From contig CADBJU010000006.1 of the NCBI GenBank assembly GCA_902795045.1, positions 1-57,180 of the forward strand: DNA of 57,180 bases, given 5' to 3'. Below are positions 32,755 through 40,007 of the stretch, piece by piece. Under the pieces are notes generated by a model that searched no databases, had not been told where the DNA came from, and worked only from the letters and a program-made list of their open reading frames with translations. The translations under genes and the position numbers were made by a program. Source of the stretch: Oscillospiraceae bacterium. GTDB lineage: Bacteria > Bacillota > Clostridia > Oscillospirales > Oscillospiraceae. Numbering within the stretch: position 1 is the stretch's first letter; every line of letters starts with the position of its first letter.

Positions 32755-32899
32755 TACACCTCTTGCCTCCCCCGGCCGCGCATGCGGCGATGAGGGGGAG
32801 GGGGACCGCTTCAGCGGTGGAAGGGGCTTGCAAGATAACAGGGAATCCCCGACGAATACGTGAAAATCGTTCACGTTTTCGACGGGGATTCTTGACAGT
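32755..32899. terminator. Hairpin region after the STAS ligase
   Basis: GAATCCCCG (32843-32851) pairs with CGGGGATTC (32883-32891), with an inner ACGTGAA/TTCACGT stem. The same plan occurs at 24596-24638. It lies between convergent genes. There is no good T-run, so it is a terminator or a REP-like element. Confidence 0.6.
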
Positions 32900-33448
32900 T
32901 CAAGCTTTCTTCTTCTCTTCCTTCAATCTTTGCCGCACATAGGCAAACGCCGTGTCCTCGCCCTCATCCCTGAGTACGCGCAGCATCTTTTCCAGCTCAG
33001 CCCCGGTCTCGGGGTGGATCATGATAATGCCTTTTGAGTTTACATAATATTCATACGGCGCGGCGTCGGTATACTTGTCGCCGAGATAGATCCGACTTGC
33101 CGCGATGCGGTCGCAGAACATCTCCGCCACGAAGCGCAGCGGCATTTTGTTCCCGCCGTAGCCCACGCTGCCGTCGGGGTTGATGACATAGTCCACCCAG
33201 TATTCCAAATGGTGGCGATTGCGCCCCTTGTGGTGCAGCCACGCCAGCGACACGCCGGTGGCTTTGCGCTCGGCGTCGTTGGGGCTGCGGTTGCCCTGAT
33301 AGTATTTCGCGCCGGTAAAGAACTCAGCCGGGGAATACTTGCTCAAATCGTGCTTGAGCCCCTGGGAGTAAAGTCCCAGTCGGAAGCAGTATTTGCACAC
33401 CAGATTGCGGTGGCGGGTGATGGTCTTGAAATGGGCGATGGGATGCAT
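32900..33448 (-). CDS. DUF5662 family protein
   Basis: 182 aa, soluble. It starts MHPIAHFKTITRHRNLVCKY, then LKHDLSKYSPAEFF and AWLHHKGRNRHHLEYWVDY, a His/Asp-rich arrangement resembling a metal-dependent HD-like phosphohydrolase site. The family (DUF5662, Catalase-like name absent) is widespread in Clostridia and has no assigned function. It ends in a basic tail with KEEKKKA. It is convergent with the STAS ligase. No ribosome site strong enough to argue against a slightly different start; GGAGGC lies upstream of ATG 33448. Contains an in-frame TTTACATAA at 33039-33047. Confidence 0.85.
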   Translation of the reverse strand: MHPIAHFKTITRHRNLVCKYCFRLGLYSQGLKHDLSKYSPAEFFTGAKYYQGNRSPNDAERKATGVSLAWLHHKGRNRHHLEYWVDYVINPDGSVGYGGNKMPLRFVAEMFCDRIAASRIYLGDKYTDAAPYEYYVNSKGIIMIHPETGAELEKMLRVLRDEGEDTAFAYVRQRLKEEKKKA

Positions 33449-33553
33449 GAGCGGGCCTCCGATATTTGGAATGATTTTGCATTATAACAGAAAGCTTCCC
33501 GGATTGCAAATTGATACAGGATCGTTTAATATATATAGAAAGAGGTGAGGGAA

Positions 33554-34807
33554 ATGAAAAAGCTGCTGTCCTGCTGTCTGGCGCTGCTCCTGCTTTATAC
33601 TGTGCTCCCGCGCTCTGCCCGCGCAGAGCAAGACTGTACGCTGCTCACTGCAACAGACCCGCACTTTGTCGCGCCGGGGCTTACCGATCACGGCGCTTAC
33701 TTCACCGCCCTCACCGAAAGCTCCGACGGAAAGCTCATGCGCTGCAGTGAGGAGATCATGGACGCCTTCCTAGCCGAGGCCGTGGCAGCGGAGCCCGAAG
33801 CACTGCTGTTGACAGGCGACCTCACCTTCAACGGTGCGCTCCAGAGCCATACGGCCCTGGCCGCGAAACTGCACGAGGCGGAGGAACGGGGACTTCGGGT
33901 ATACGTCCTGCCCGGCAACCATGACCTGGATAACCCCAACGCGGCCTCCTTTTCCGGCGAGAGCTTCACCCGTGTGGCCTACGCGACGGCGGAGAATTTT
34001 CGCCGCATTTACGCCGACTTCGGCTTTGACGAGGCCCTGAGCATCGACCCTGACTCTCTGAGCTATGTTGCTGCTCTGAATGGGGACACGCGGCTTTTAA
34101 TGCTGGACTTCAACACCCGGCACGATCCCTGCGGCATCTCGGAAAAGAGCCTCGAATGGGTCGAGGCTCAATTGAAGGACGCTCGGGACGCGGGAGTGAG
34201 AATGCTCGCGGCCGGACACCAGAATCTCTTCCAGCTCACCATGTTCCGCGCGGGCTATGTGATCCAAAACGCGGAAAAGCTTGCGGCGCTTTTCCGGGAA
34301 TACGGCGTCACGCTCTATCTGAGCGGGCACCTGCACTGTCAGCACTGGAAGACGGAGGAGGGCCTTACCGAGATCGCCACCTCCGCCCTGTCCGTGTCTC
34401 CATGCCAGTACGGCATACTCAAGGTTACAGGGGAAACACTGCACTATGAGACGAAGGAGACGGACGTTACCGCCTGGGCAAAGGCACAGGGGAGAACGGA
34501 AAAGGACCTGCTGGACTTCCGAACCTACGCGGCAGATTTCTTTGACAGCCGCAACCGGCAAAGCACAGCCGAAACCCTTTCTCTGTTCGCCTTCACACCG
34601 GAGGAGATCGGGCGCATGACGGAATACATTATCAAGCTCAACCGCGCCTACTTTTCGGGTGACATGCGCGATGCCGCATCCTTCGATCCGGACGGGGAGA
34701 TCGCAGCACTCTTTGACCGCAGCGCCAATCTCTATACGGTGTATCTTAAGTCCGTACGCCCGGATTACGGTATGGACTTTCGCAAGTGGAACAGCAGTAT
34801 AAATTAA
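33554..34807 (+). CDS. Secreted metallophosphoesterase
   Basis: 417 aa from ATG 33554 (AGAGGTGAGG upstream). A signal peptide (KKLLSCCLALLLLYTVLP, cleavage likely after ARA at about 24) is followed by a calcineurin-like phosphoesterase domain: ATDPHF, LLTGDLTFNG, LPGNHDLDN, AAGHQNLF, and LSGHLHCQHW. A C-terminal extension of about 130 residues is helical and has no anchor, so the protein is probably free or wall-associated. Its substrate is unknown; extracellular members of the family act on nucleotides or phosphodiesters. It is monocistronic, next to the AT-rich spacers. Confidence 0.9.
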   Translation: MKKLLSCCLALLLLYTVLPRSARAEQDCTLLTATDPHFVAPGLTDHGAYFTALTESSDGKLMRCSEEIMDAFLAEAVAAEPEALLLTGDLTFNGALQSHTALAAKLHEAEERGLRVYVLPGNHDLDNPNAASFSGESFTRVAYATAENFRRIYADFGFDEALSIDPDSLSYVAALNGDTRLLMLDFNTRHDPCGISEKSLEWVEAQLKDARDAGVRMLAAGHQNLFQLTMFRAGYVIQNAEKLAALFREYGVTLYLSGHLHCQHWKTEEGLTEIATSALSVSPCQYGILKVTGETLHYETKETDVTAWAKAQGRTEKDLLDFRTYAADFFDSRNRQSTAETLSLFAFTPEEIGRMTEYIIKLNRAYFSGDMRDAASFDPDGEIAALFDRSANLYTVYLKSVRPDYGMDFRKWNSSIN

Positions 34808-35007
34808 GTTAACGATATTATGTAAATCAAAGCGGCGCAAAAGCGCATGCTGTTATCCTGAGCAGCAAGAGAGCTCTTTTCCGGCATGTGGGAAAAAGAT
34901 ATTGCGTCCTGCGCCGCATGAGAATCAAATTATAGTTATGTAAACGAAAATAAGTAAATCAAAATATGTAAACAACAATATGTTAATAAAGAAAGAGGAG
35001 CTCGACT
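34808..35007. other. AT-rich spacer with repeated (T)TATGTAAA motifs
   Basis: No gene. TTATGTAAA (complement of TTTACATAA) at 34818 and 34936, near-matches at 34965, plus TATGTTAATAAAG at the right. Between them is a degenerate copy of the dispersed palindrome (TTATCCTGAGCAGC). AT content is far higher than in the flanking genes. GNAT's ribosome site (AAAGAGGAG) closes it. Confidence 0.55.
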
Positions 35008-35502
35008 ATGGAAGTAATCACTGTCAGAGCATATACGGAAGCCGACCTGCCTGAAATGGCGGCAATATGGAACGAGGTCGTGGAGGAGGGGATCGCCTTC
35101 CCGCAGGAGGAAAGCCTGAGCCTTGACGAGGCACGCGTCTTCTTCGCCTCCCAGACCCGCAGCGCCGTCGCCGTACGGCAGAGCGACGGGAAGGTCCTCG
35201 GTCTGTACATCCTGCATCCGAATAATGTGGGCCGCTGCGGGCACATCTGCAACGCAAGCTATGCGGTGTCCTCCGCGAGCCGCGGCCTGCGCATCGGAGA
35301 AAAGCTGGTGCGCGACTGTATCGCCTCCGCGCCCGCCTTCGGCTATCGGGTCCTGCAGTTCAACGCTGTCGTCGCCACGAACACCCGCGCCCGCAGGCTG
35401 TATGAAAAGCTCGGCTTTACCCAGCTCGGCGTGATCCCCGGCGGCTTTCGCATGAAGGACGGACACTATGAGGACATCTGCCCGTACTACATTACACTAT
35501 AA
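35008..35502 (+). CDS. GNAT-family N-acetyltransferase
   Basis: 164 aa. Acetyl-CoA-dependent acyltransferase fold: it starts EVITVRAYTEADLPEMAAIW, has the central beta-4 strand with VLGLYILHPN, the CoA-pyrophosphate loop SRGLRIGEKLVRDC (motif A, normally Q/RxxGxG/A), and the C-terminal FNAVVATNTRARRLYEKLGF. Members close to this acetylate amines, antibiotics or protein N-termini; the substrate is not predictable. AAGAGGAG precedes the ATG. AT-rich spacers with the TTTACATAA motif flank it. Confidence 0.88.
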   Translation: MEVITVRAYTEADLPEMAAIWNEVVEEGIAFPQEESLSLDEARVFFASQTRSAVAVRQSDGKVLGLYILHPNNVGRCGHICNASYAVSSASRGLRIGEKLVRDCIASAPAFGYRVLQFNAVVATNTRARRLYEKLGFTQLGVIPGGFRMKDGHYEDICPYYITL

Positions 35503-35587
35503 TTATGTAAACAGCAATAAGTTAACGATGTTATGAATAATGAAATATGTTAACATCATTATGAAAATCAACAGGAGGAAATCTGCC

Positions 35588-35818
35588 ATGGGACTTTTCA
35601 AAAGACATCAGCCGGAGCCGGAGACCACCGCCTTTGACCCGGCGGTATACGAGCCGGTAATCCGCTCAAGCATTTGCACGGGGGAAAAGGTTGCCTGCAT
35701 GCGTGATCGCACCACAGGCAAACTCCAGGAGCTGATGCTGATCCGCTCAGACGAAGACCTTGCCGTCTTCTGCCGCCGCTATCACGTCAGAGCAGAAGAC
35801 GTGAAAACGATATATTGA
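35588..35818 (+). CDS. Small conserved protein, 76 aa, unknown
   Basis: From ATG 35588 (AGGAGGAAATCTGCC upstream; a longer frame starting in the AT-rich spacer is rejected). It reads MGLFKRHQPEPETTAFDPAV, then CTGEKVACMRDRTTGKLQEL, and RSDEDLAVFCRRYHV. Soluble, with two helices near the end. No motif or family recognised; the sequence reads as real coding (strong site, codon use like neighbours). Confidence 0.72.
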   Translation: MGLFKRHQPEPETTAFDPAVYEPVIRSSICTGEKVACMRDRTTGKLQELMLIRSDEDLAVFCRRYHVRAEDVKTIY

Positions 35819-35939
35819 TTTACATAACATTATCTACATAAAATAAATTACGGAACTTAATAAACATAAGATAGGCAACATATAATTATTAACGTAAAAT
35901 AAATAACATAATACAGTTAACATAAAGAAAGGAACGCCT
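35819..35939. other. Very AT-rich spacer built of ACATAA-like units
   Basis: 121 bp, with TTTACATAA at 35819-35827, then CTACATAA, AAACATAA, AACATAAT, and AACATAAAG units before the next gene. It is strikingly AT-rich against a GC-rich background. It may hold regulator or nucleoid-protein sites (inference). Confidence 0.55.
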
Positions 35940-36191
35940 ATGGAACCGAACAACAAACCGCCGAAGCAATACGCCGGTACCAAGGGACTGAGTCTTGCCA
36001 TCGTCATCGGCATCGCTATCGGGACGGTGATCGGCAAGCTCATGAACAACATGAACACAGGGCTGATGCTCGGTCTTGTGCTGGGTGTGGCCGGCTGGGT
36101 GCTGCTCTTCAACCGCAGGTCAAAAACCGAAGGCAAGGAAGAAAGCACGGAAACCGAAGCGAAAGCGCCGCCGGACAATGGCACAAAATAG
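35940..36191 (+). CDS. Small membrane protein, 83 aa
   Basis: Two helices: SLAIVIGIAIGTVIGKLMNN and MLGLVLGVAGWVLLFNR, with glycine-zipper spacing, and a hydrophilic Glu/Lys tail. The hydrophilic start reads MEPNNKPPKQYAGTKG. AAGAAAGGA is the likely ribosome site. The topology suggests both ends in the cytoplasm. No known family; holin-like or YtxH-like by shape only. Confidence 0.72.
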   Translation: MEPNNKPPKQYAGTKGLSLAIVIGIAIGTVIGKLMNNMNTGLMLGLVLGVAGWVLLFNRRSKTEGKEESTETEAKAPPDNGTK

Positions 36192-36193
36192 GG

Positions 36194-36221
36194 AAATCCC
36201 CTGCCGGGAGGCAGGGGATTT
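36194..36221. terminator. Terminator between convergent genes
   Basis: AAATCCCCTGCC (36194-36205) and GGCAGGGGATTT (36210-36221), perfect 12-bp stem. Confidence 0.75.
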
Positions 36222-36227
36222 ATACTG

Positions 36228-37592
36228 TCAGAAATTGAAATAGACAAACGGCGTAAACGAGGAGCTGATGATAAACATGATGCACACAATTAATAAAACA
36301 AGATGCATGCCGTTGAGCACGATCAGACGCATACCTTTCTCCGGCACCGCAGCTTTTTTCAAGATTGGGAAGGAAAACAGCAGCGCAAAGGGCAGGGAAA
36401 GCGCCTTGGAGCATACCGACGCGTCCAGCGACAACAGAGCGCGCCAGTCCGTCGGCATATAGACGAACATGCGCCGGAGCTTTTCCAGTATGAGCGGCGG
36501 ATCGGGGATGCAGAAAAAGACCCAGCCGATATTGACCAGCGCGAAGGTCACAAGCCAGCGCAGGAGCACGGGCAAGCGCTCCAGTCGTTTGCCGATCACC
36601 AGCCTTTCGATCACCAGCAGCACGCCGTAATACAGCCCCCAGAGCACATAGTTCCAGGACGCGCCGTGCCACAGGCCGGTCAGCGCCCAGACGATCAGCA
36701 GGTTCAGCGCGAAGCGTCCGCGCCGGACACGGTTGCCGCCAAGGGGAATATACACATAATCGCGAAACCACCGGGAGAGCGTCATGTGCCAACGCCGCCA
36801 GAAATCCGACACGGACAGAGCGGCAAAGGGATGGTCAAAGTTCTCCGGCAGCTTGAAGCCGAACAGCCGCCCGAGCCCGATGGCCATATCGCTGTAGCCG
36901 GAGAAGTCATAATAGACCTGCATCCCATAGCACAGCGCGGCGAGCCACAGCCCCGACGTACCGGAGAGTGTGCGCTGACCGTAGAGGGTCGAGGCGAGCA
37001 CCGCCGCCTGATCGGCAATCAGCACCTTTTTTGCAAGCCCGCGCACAAATCGGCGCAGACCGCCGACCGCGCCATCAAGCATGACACTTCGTTCCCCAAG
37101 CATCGGCGCGGTTGCGCCGTAGCGCAGGATCGGCCCCTGCAAAAGCTGAGGGAAAAAGCTTATATAGAGCAGGAAGCGGAAGAAATTTCGCTCGGCCCGG
37201 ATCTGCCCGCGCCTGAGGTCGATGCTGTAGGCCATGAGCTGAAAGCTCGTGAAGCTGATCCCGGCGGGCAAGAGCAGCGCTGGCAGGGACTTTACACCGA
37301 CCAGACCGGCAAAGAAGCCCAGATACTTGAACAGTACCAGGCTCCCCAGCACGAAGGCGAGGGACAGGGGGTGGCAGAAACCGAGTCCCTTTTCGCTTCC
37401 GAGGCCGCACAGCCATACGAGCGCCGCCATCCCGACAAGCAGCGGCAGCGCCTTCGGCGCGCCCCAGGCGTAAAAGAACAGAGACGCGAAAAGCAGCACG
37501 CCGTTTCGCCATTGCGGGGAGGGAGCGAGATAATACAGAATGACAGTCAGAGGCAGGAAGGCATACAGAAAGCTCAAAGAGGAAAAGGACAT
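36228..37592 (-). CDS. MBOAT-family O-acyltransferase (AlgI/DltB-like)
   Basis: 454-aa polytopic membrane protein with about ten helices. The family motifs are clear: RRWHMTLSRWFRDYVYIPLG (about 265-285) and LTGLWHGASWNYVLWGLYYG with the catalytic His. It transfers acyl (usually acetyl) groups across the membrane to extracellular polymers. It partners with DHHW/AlgJ-type proteins; such a gene lies directly upstream (1-nt gap). Together they probably O-acetylate a cell-wall or exported glycan (inference). The AlgI-type is preferred over DltB because no dltACD is near. Confidence 0.92.
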   Translation of the reverse strand: MSFSSLSFLYAFLPLTVILYYLAPSPQWRNGVLLFASLFFYAWGAPKALPLLVGMAALVWLCGLGSEKGLGFCHPLSLAFVLGSLVLFKYLGFFAGLVGVKSLPALLLPAGISFTSFQLMAYSIDLRRGQIRAERNFFRFLLYISFFPQLLQGPILRYGATAPMLGERSVMLDGAVGGLRRFVRGLAKKVLIADQAAVLASTLYGQRTLSGTSGLWLAALCYGMQVYYDFSGYSDMAIGLGRLFGFKLPENFDHPFAALSVSDFWRRWHMTLSRWFRDYVYIPLGGNRVRRGRFALNLLIVWALTGLWHGASWNYVLWGLYYGVLLVIERLVIGKRLERLPVLLRWLVTFALVNIGWVFFCIPDPPLILEKLRRMFVYMPTDWRALLSLDASVCSKALSLPFALLFSFPILKKAAVPEKGMRLIVLNGMHLVLLIVCIMFIISSSFTPFVYFNF

Positions 37593-37593
37593 T

Positions 37594-38781
37594 TCAGTGC
37601 CCTCCTTCCCGCAGGAGCGTTTCGCCGAAATAATCCACCCCGCCGATGAAGACCGCGCAGTCGATCCCGTGCTCCCCGAGATAATCCGCCATCACAAAGG
37701 GGTGTCCAAGCTCTGCGGCATAGGAACGCAGGTCCACGCAGTATGTTTTGGAAAACCCCGCCGCCAGCGCCTTGACGACGGCATTGTCATAGGAGTCGCC
37801 CATCACCAGCAGGGTTTTCCCGGGCCTGCCGGTGTCAAATACAAGCTCGCCGCAGTCCACGCCGAAGATACTGCCGTAGGAAACGCTTTCCAGCTCACCG
37901 CTTACAAACAGCGACTGCATCCCGTAATCCGGGATGGGGCCGGACGGGATCGTGACCGTCATGTCCGGGTAGTCATACAGGTTAACGGCAAAATCCTCCG
38001 CCGGTACGCCCTCGACCCCGGCGGCGCGGGTGCCGTGATAGCAGGCCGGGACCCGGTACTGCCCCCGGACTGCCAGCGGCGTGATGCCGAGCAGTGTGCA
38101 GAGATCAAGATAGCCCTGGTACGAACCATCCGCGTTCCAGTGGTGGTCCGTCTTGAAAAAGAGGCGGCGATAATCGGCGAAGGAGTCGACGCGCAGCCGC
38201 CCGACCCGCTCCGCCGGGAGGGCAAGAGCGCCGGCGAGACAGTCGTAGAGTCCGCTTTTCGCGCCGGTTTCCAGATTCAGATCCCGGTCTGTCTCAATAT
38301 AATATACATAAAACTCCGTCCCCGGCGCGGCCTCCTGCCAGCTGTCGATGAGCCGGGCAGCGGCAAGGAATGTGTCCTCCTTTTCGGCAAGTGCAACGGG
38401 CCGAACAACCAGCATGTCCTCAAAAAAGCAGATGTTCCGAAAGCCCACATAGCCGCCGCCGTGTCCCACCAGGCGAATCAGCGGCAGAGCGGCCCGAGTG
38501 TCGAAAATGTTGTACAGCTTTTTCATGCGGATTGCTGCCGGGATCTGATCGGAAAAGGCGTCCTCAACGTCCGACTGCCAAGTCCCGTCAAGAAAGGAAG
38601 ACGCACTGAAGGCAGGAAAGCGGTTTGCGGGCCGGTTTTCATAGAAGATCTCCGTGTCGGGAGAGAGGAGCGTACGCGCAAAGCCGGCCAGCAGAAACAG
38701 CAGCAAGAGCGCCACGGTTACGATTTGTATGGTCCTGGTTTTGATGAGATCACCCGGCCTTTCTTCAGGGATATACCACAT
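37594..38781 (-). CDS. DHHW-type acetyltransferase partner (AlgJ/AlgX-like)
   Basis: 395 aa with one N-terminal helix (TIQIVTVALLLLFLLAGFAR, about 16-37). The family signature Asp212-His-His-Trp215 is in FFKTDHHWNADGSYQGY; a GDSY (LLVMGDSYDNAV) serine block lies near 325, and PANRFPAFSASSFLDG near the start is the family's typical N-terminal entry. The GDSL/SGNH-like fold uses Asp-His and Ser to pass acetyl groups from the MBOAT protein to polymer. Its start overlaps the GH25 gene by 17 nt, and its stop is 1 nt from MBOAT, so the three are one operon. Confidence 0.9.
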   Translation of the reverse strand: MWYIPEERPGDLIKTRTIQIVTVALLLLFLLAGFARTLLSPDTEIFYENRPANRFPAFSASSFLDGTWQSDVEDAFSDQIPAAIRMKKLYNIFDTRAALPLIRLVGHGGGYVGFRNICFFEDMLVVRPVALAEKEDTFLAAARLIDSWQEAAPGTEFYVYYIETDRDLNLETGAKSGLYDCLAGALALPAERVGRLRVDSFADYRRLFFKTDHHWNADGSYQGYLDLCTLLGITPLAVRGQYRVPACYHGTRAAGVEGVPAEDFAVNLYDYPDMTVTIPSGPIPDYGMQSLFVSGELESVSYGSIFGVDCGELVFDTGRPGKTLLVMGDSYDNAVVKALAAGFSKTYCVDLRSYAAELGHPFVMADYLGEHGIDCAVFIGGVDYFGETLLREGGH

Positions 38782-39796
38782 TCATGTCCACCACGCCGCG
38801 CACCCCGGCGACCACGCCGCAGTCGGTAAACTGCCACATGTCATAGGCGTAGGGAAAATCCGGCAGGCGGTTATAGCGCGTGTAGCTTGCAAGCCACACG
38901 GGGTTTTCCGCAAGCGTATGAAAGGCCACGTGGTTTTTCAGATAGTTCTGTCCGGAGTAGACTCCCACCTCATAGCCGCCGTCCCGGATGGCGCGGCAGA
39001 AGGCGGTGACGATCTCATAGCGCCGCACCTTGTGGAGCCTGTCGGCCCGCCCGTAGGGGTATTCGCCCGACTGCTCGGTGTCAAAATAGACCGGCAGATC
39101 CAGCGGGAAGCCGTTCAGGCGCGAGAGCACAAGTCCCGCCTCCGCCTGGGCCTCAGCGGCGTTGACGGCGGTGGAGTAGATATACACGCCCACCTTGAGC
39201 CCCGCGGCCTTCGCCCCGCGCAGGTTCTGTTCAAAGCAGTCGTCATCATGCAGCAGACCGGTCTCCCATCCGCGATAGCCCAGGCGGATAATGGCGAAGT
39301 CCACCCCCTGGGCGCGCACGGCGTCCCAGTTGATGCCCAGATTGTGGTAGGAAACGTCGACGCCGAGGGCTGAGGCGTGCTGCCCGTCTATATTAAAATA
39401 ATGAAGCTTGCCGTCAATGAGGTGCAGACCGGTGAGCAAATTCCCGTTCGGCAGCACATAGTATTCACTGTCACCGTAGGTCTTGAAGCCCCAGGGCGGT
39501 TCCGGTGTGGGTTCCGGCGTCGGAACGGGAGTCGGGGGCGGCGTGGGGGAAGTCATGGGCTCGGGTGTCGGTACAAAATAGGGATCCGGAGTCTGCGCGG
39601 CGATTTGCTCCGCCGTGAGGGTATTGAGTCGGACCTCGCGCATGAGCTGCAGCGAGCGGATAATGGAGTACAGCGACAGCAGCATGATCACCACGCAGGC
39701 CGAAATGAGCGCGATCAGAAACACCCGGTTGCCCAGGAGTCTGTGCGCTACATCTGCAAGCGTGATCCTATTCCGTTTATCCCTGTCCCTCGGCAT
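38765..39796 (-). CDS. GH25-family muramidase (membrane-anchored)
   Basis: 343 aa. N-terminal helix (VFLIALISACVVIMLLSLYS, about 29-48), then a Pro/Thr linker with repeated PTPEP units (about 78-100), a short SH3-like or cell-wall-binding segment (YYVLPNGNLLTGLHLIDGKL), and the GH25 domain: GVDVSYHNLGINWD, AIIRLGYRGWETG, VYIYSTAVNAAEA, and YFDTEQSG (catalytic Asp-x-Glu), closing with AYDMWQFTDCGVV. It should cut N-acetylmuramic-acid beta-1,4 linkages in peptidoglycan. In an operon with a peptide/glycan O-acetyl-transfer pair, an acetylation-dependent wall remodelling role is plausible (inference). Confidence 0.92.
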   Translation of the reverse strand: MPRDRDKRNRITLADVAHRLLGNRVFLIALISACVVIMLLSLYSIIRSLQLMREVRLNTLTAEQIAAQTPDPYFVPTPEPMTSPTPPPTPVPTPEPTPEPPWGFKTYGDSEYYVLPNGNLLTGLHLIDGKLHYFNIDGQHASALGVDVSYHNLGINWDAVRAQGVDFAIIRLGYRGWETGLLHDDDCFEQNLRGAKAAGLKVGVYIYSTAVNAAEAQAEAGLVLSRLNGFPLDLPVYFDTEQSGEYPYGRADRLHKVRRYEIVTAFCRAIRDGGYEVGVYSGQNYLKNHVAFHTLAENPVWLASYTRYNRLPDFPYAYDMWQFTDCGVVAGVRGVVDMNVVYP

Positions 39797-39972
39797 GCGC
39801 TGTCCGTCCTTTTATTATTTCGTGTTTACATAATAGTGTTCAACGGGGAAAATGTCAAGCGCCCTCTCAGTCATGACGCTTGCGGGAGACGCGTCATGCC
39901 AGCTCCCCCAAAGGGGGAGCCGAGTATATCAAAAACAAGGAACATTGATTACAGATGCTTGCAATACGGTGC
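39797..39972. other. Spacer with a TTTACATAA motif and a GCTCCCCC hairpin
   Basis: Contains TTTACATAA at 39825-39833 and the hairpin GCTCCCCCAAAGGGGGAGC (39901-39919). No gene is seen. Confidence 0.5.
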
Positions 39973-40001
39973 TTGTTTATAGAATGGGAATGTGGTACAA
40001 T
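39973..40001 (+). promoter_or_regulatory. Promoter directly abutting the helicase start
   Basis: TTGTTT (39973-39978), 17-bp spacer, TACAAT (39996-40001). The expected transcription start falls at or within a few bases of the ATG at 40008, with no ribosome site between, so the mRNA may be leaderless. Confidence 0.55.
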
Positions 40002-40007
40002 GCTCCC

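Noticed and set aside
32843-32891. Hairpin considered as an integron attC site
   Set aside because: No R/L box pair and no integron integrase; the arms better fit a REP-like or terminator hairpin.
39510-39570. Similar short repeats in the GH25 gene
   Set aside because: Again a Pro/Thr linker within a coding region; no spacer-repeat structure.
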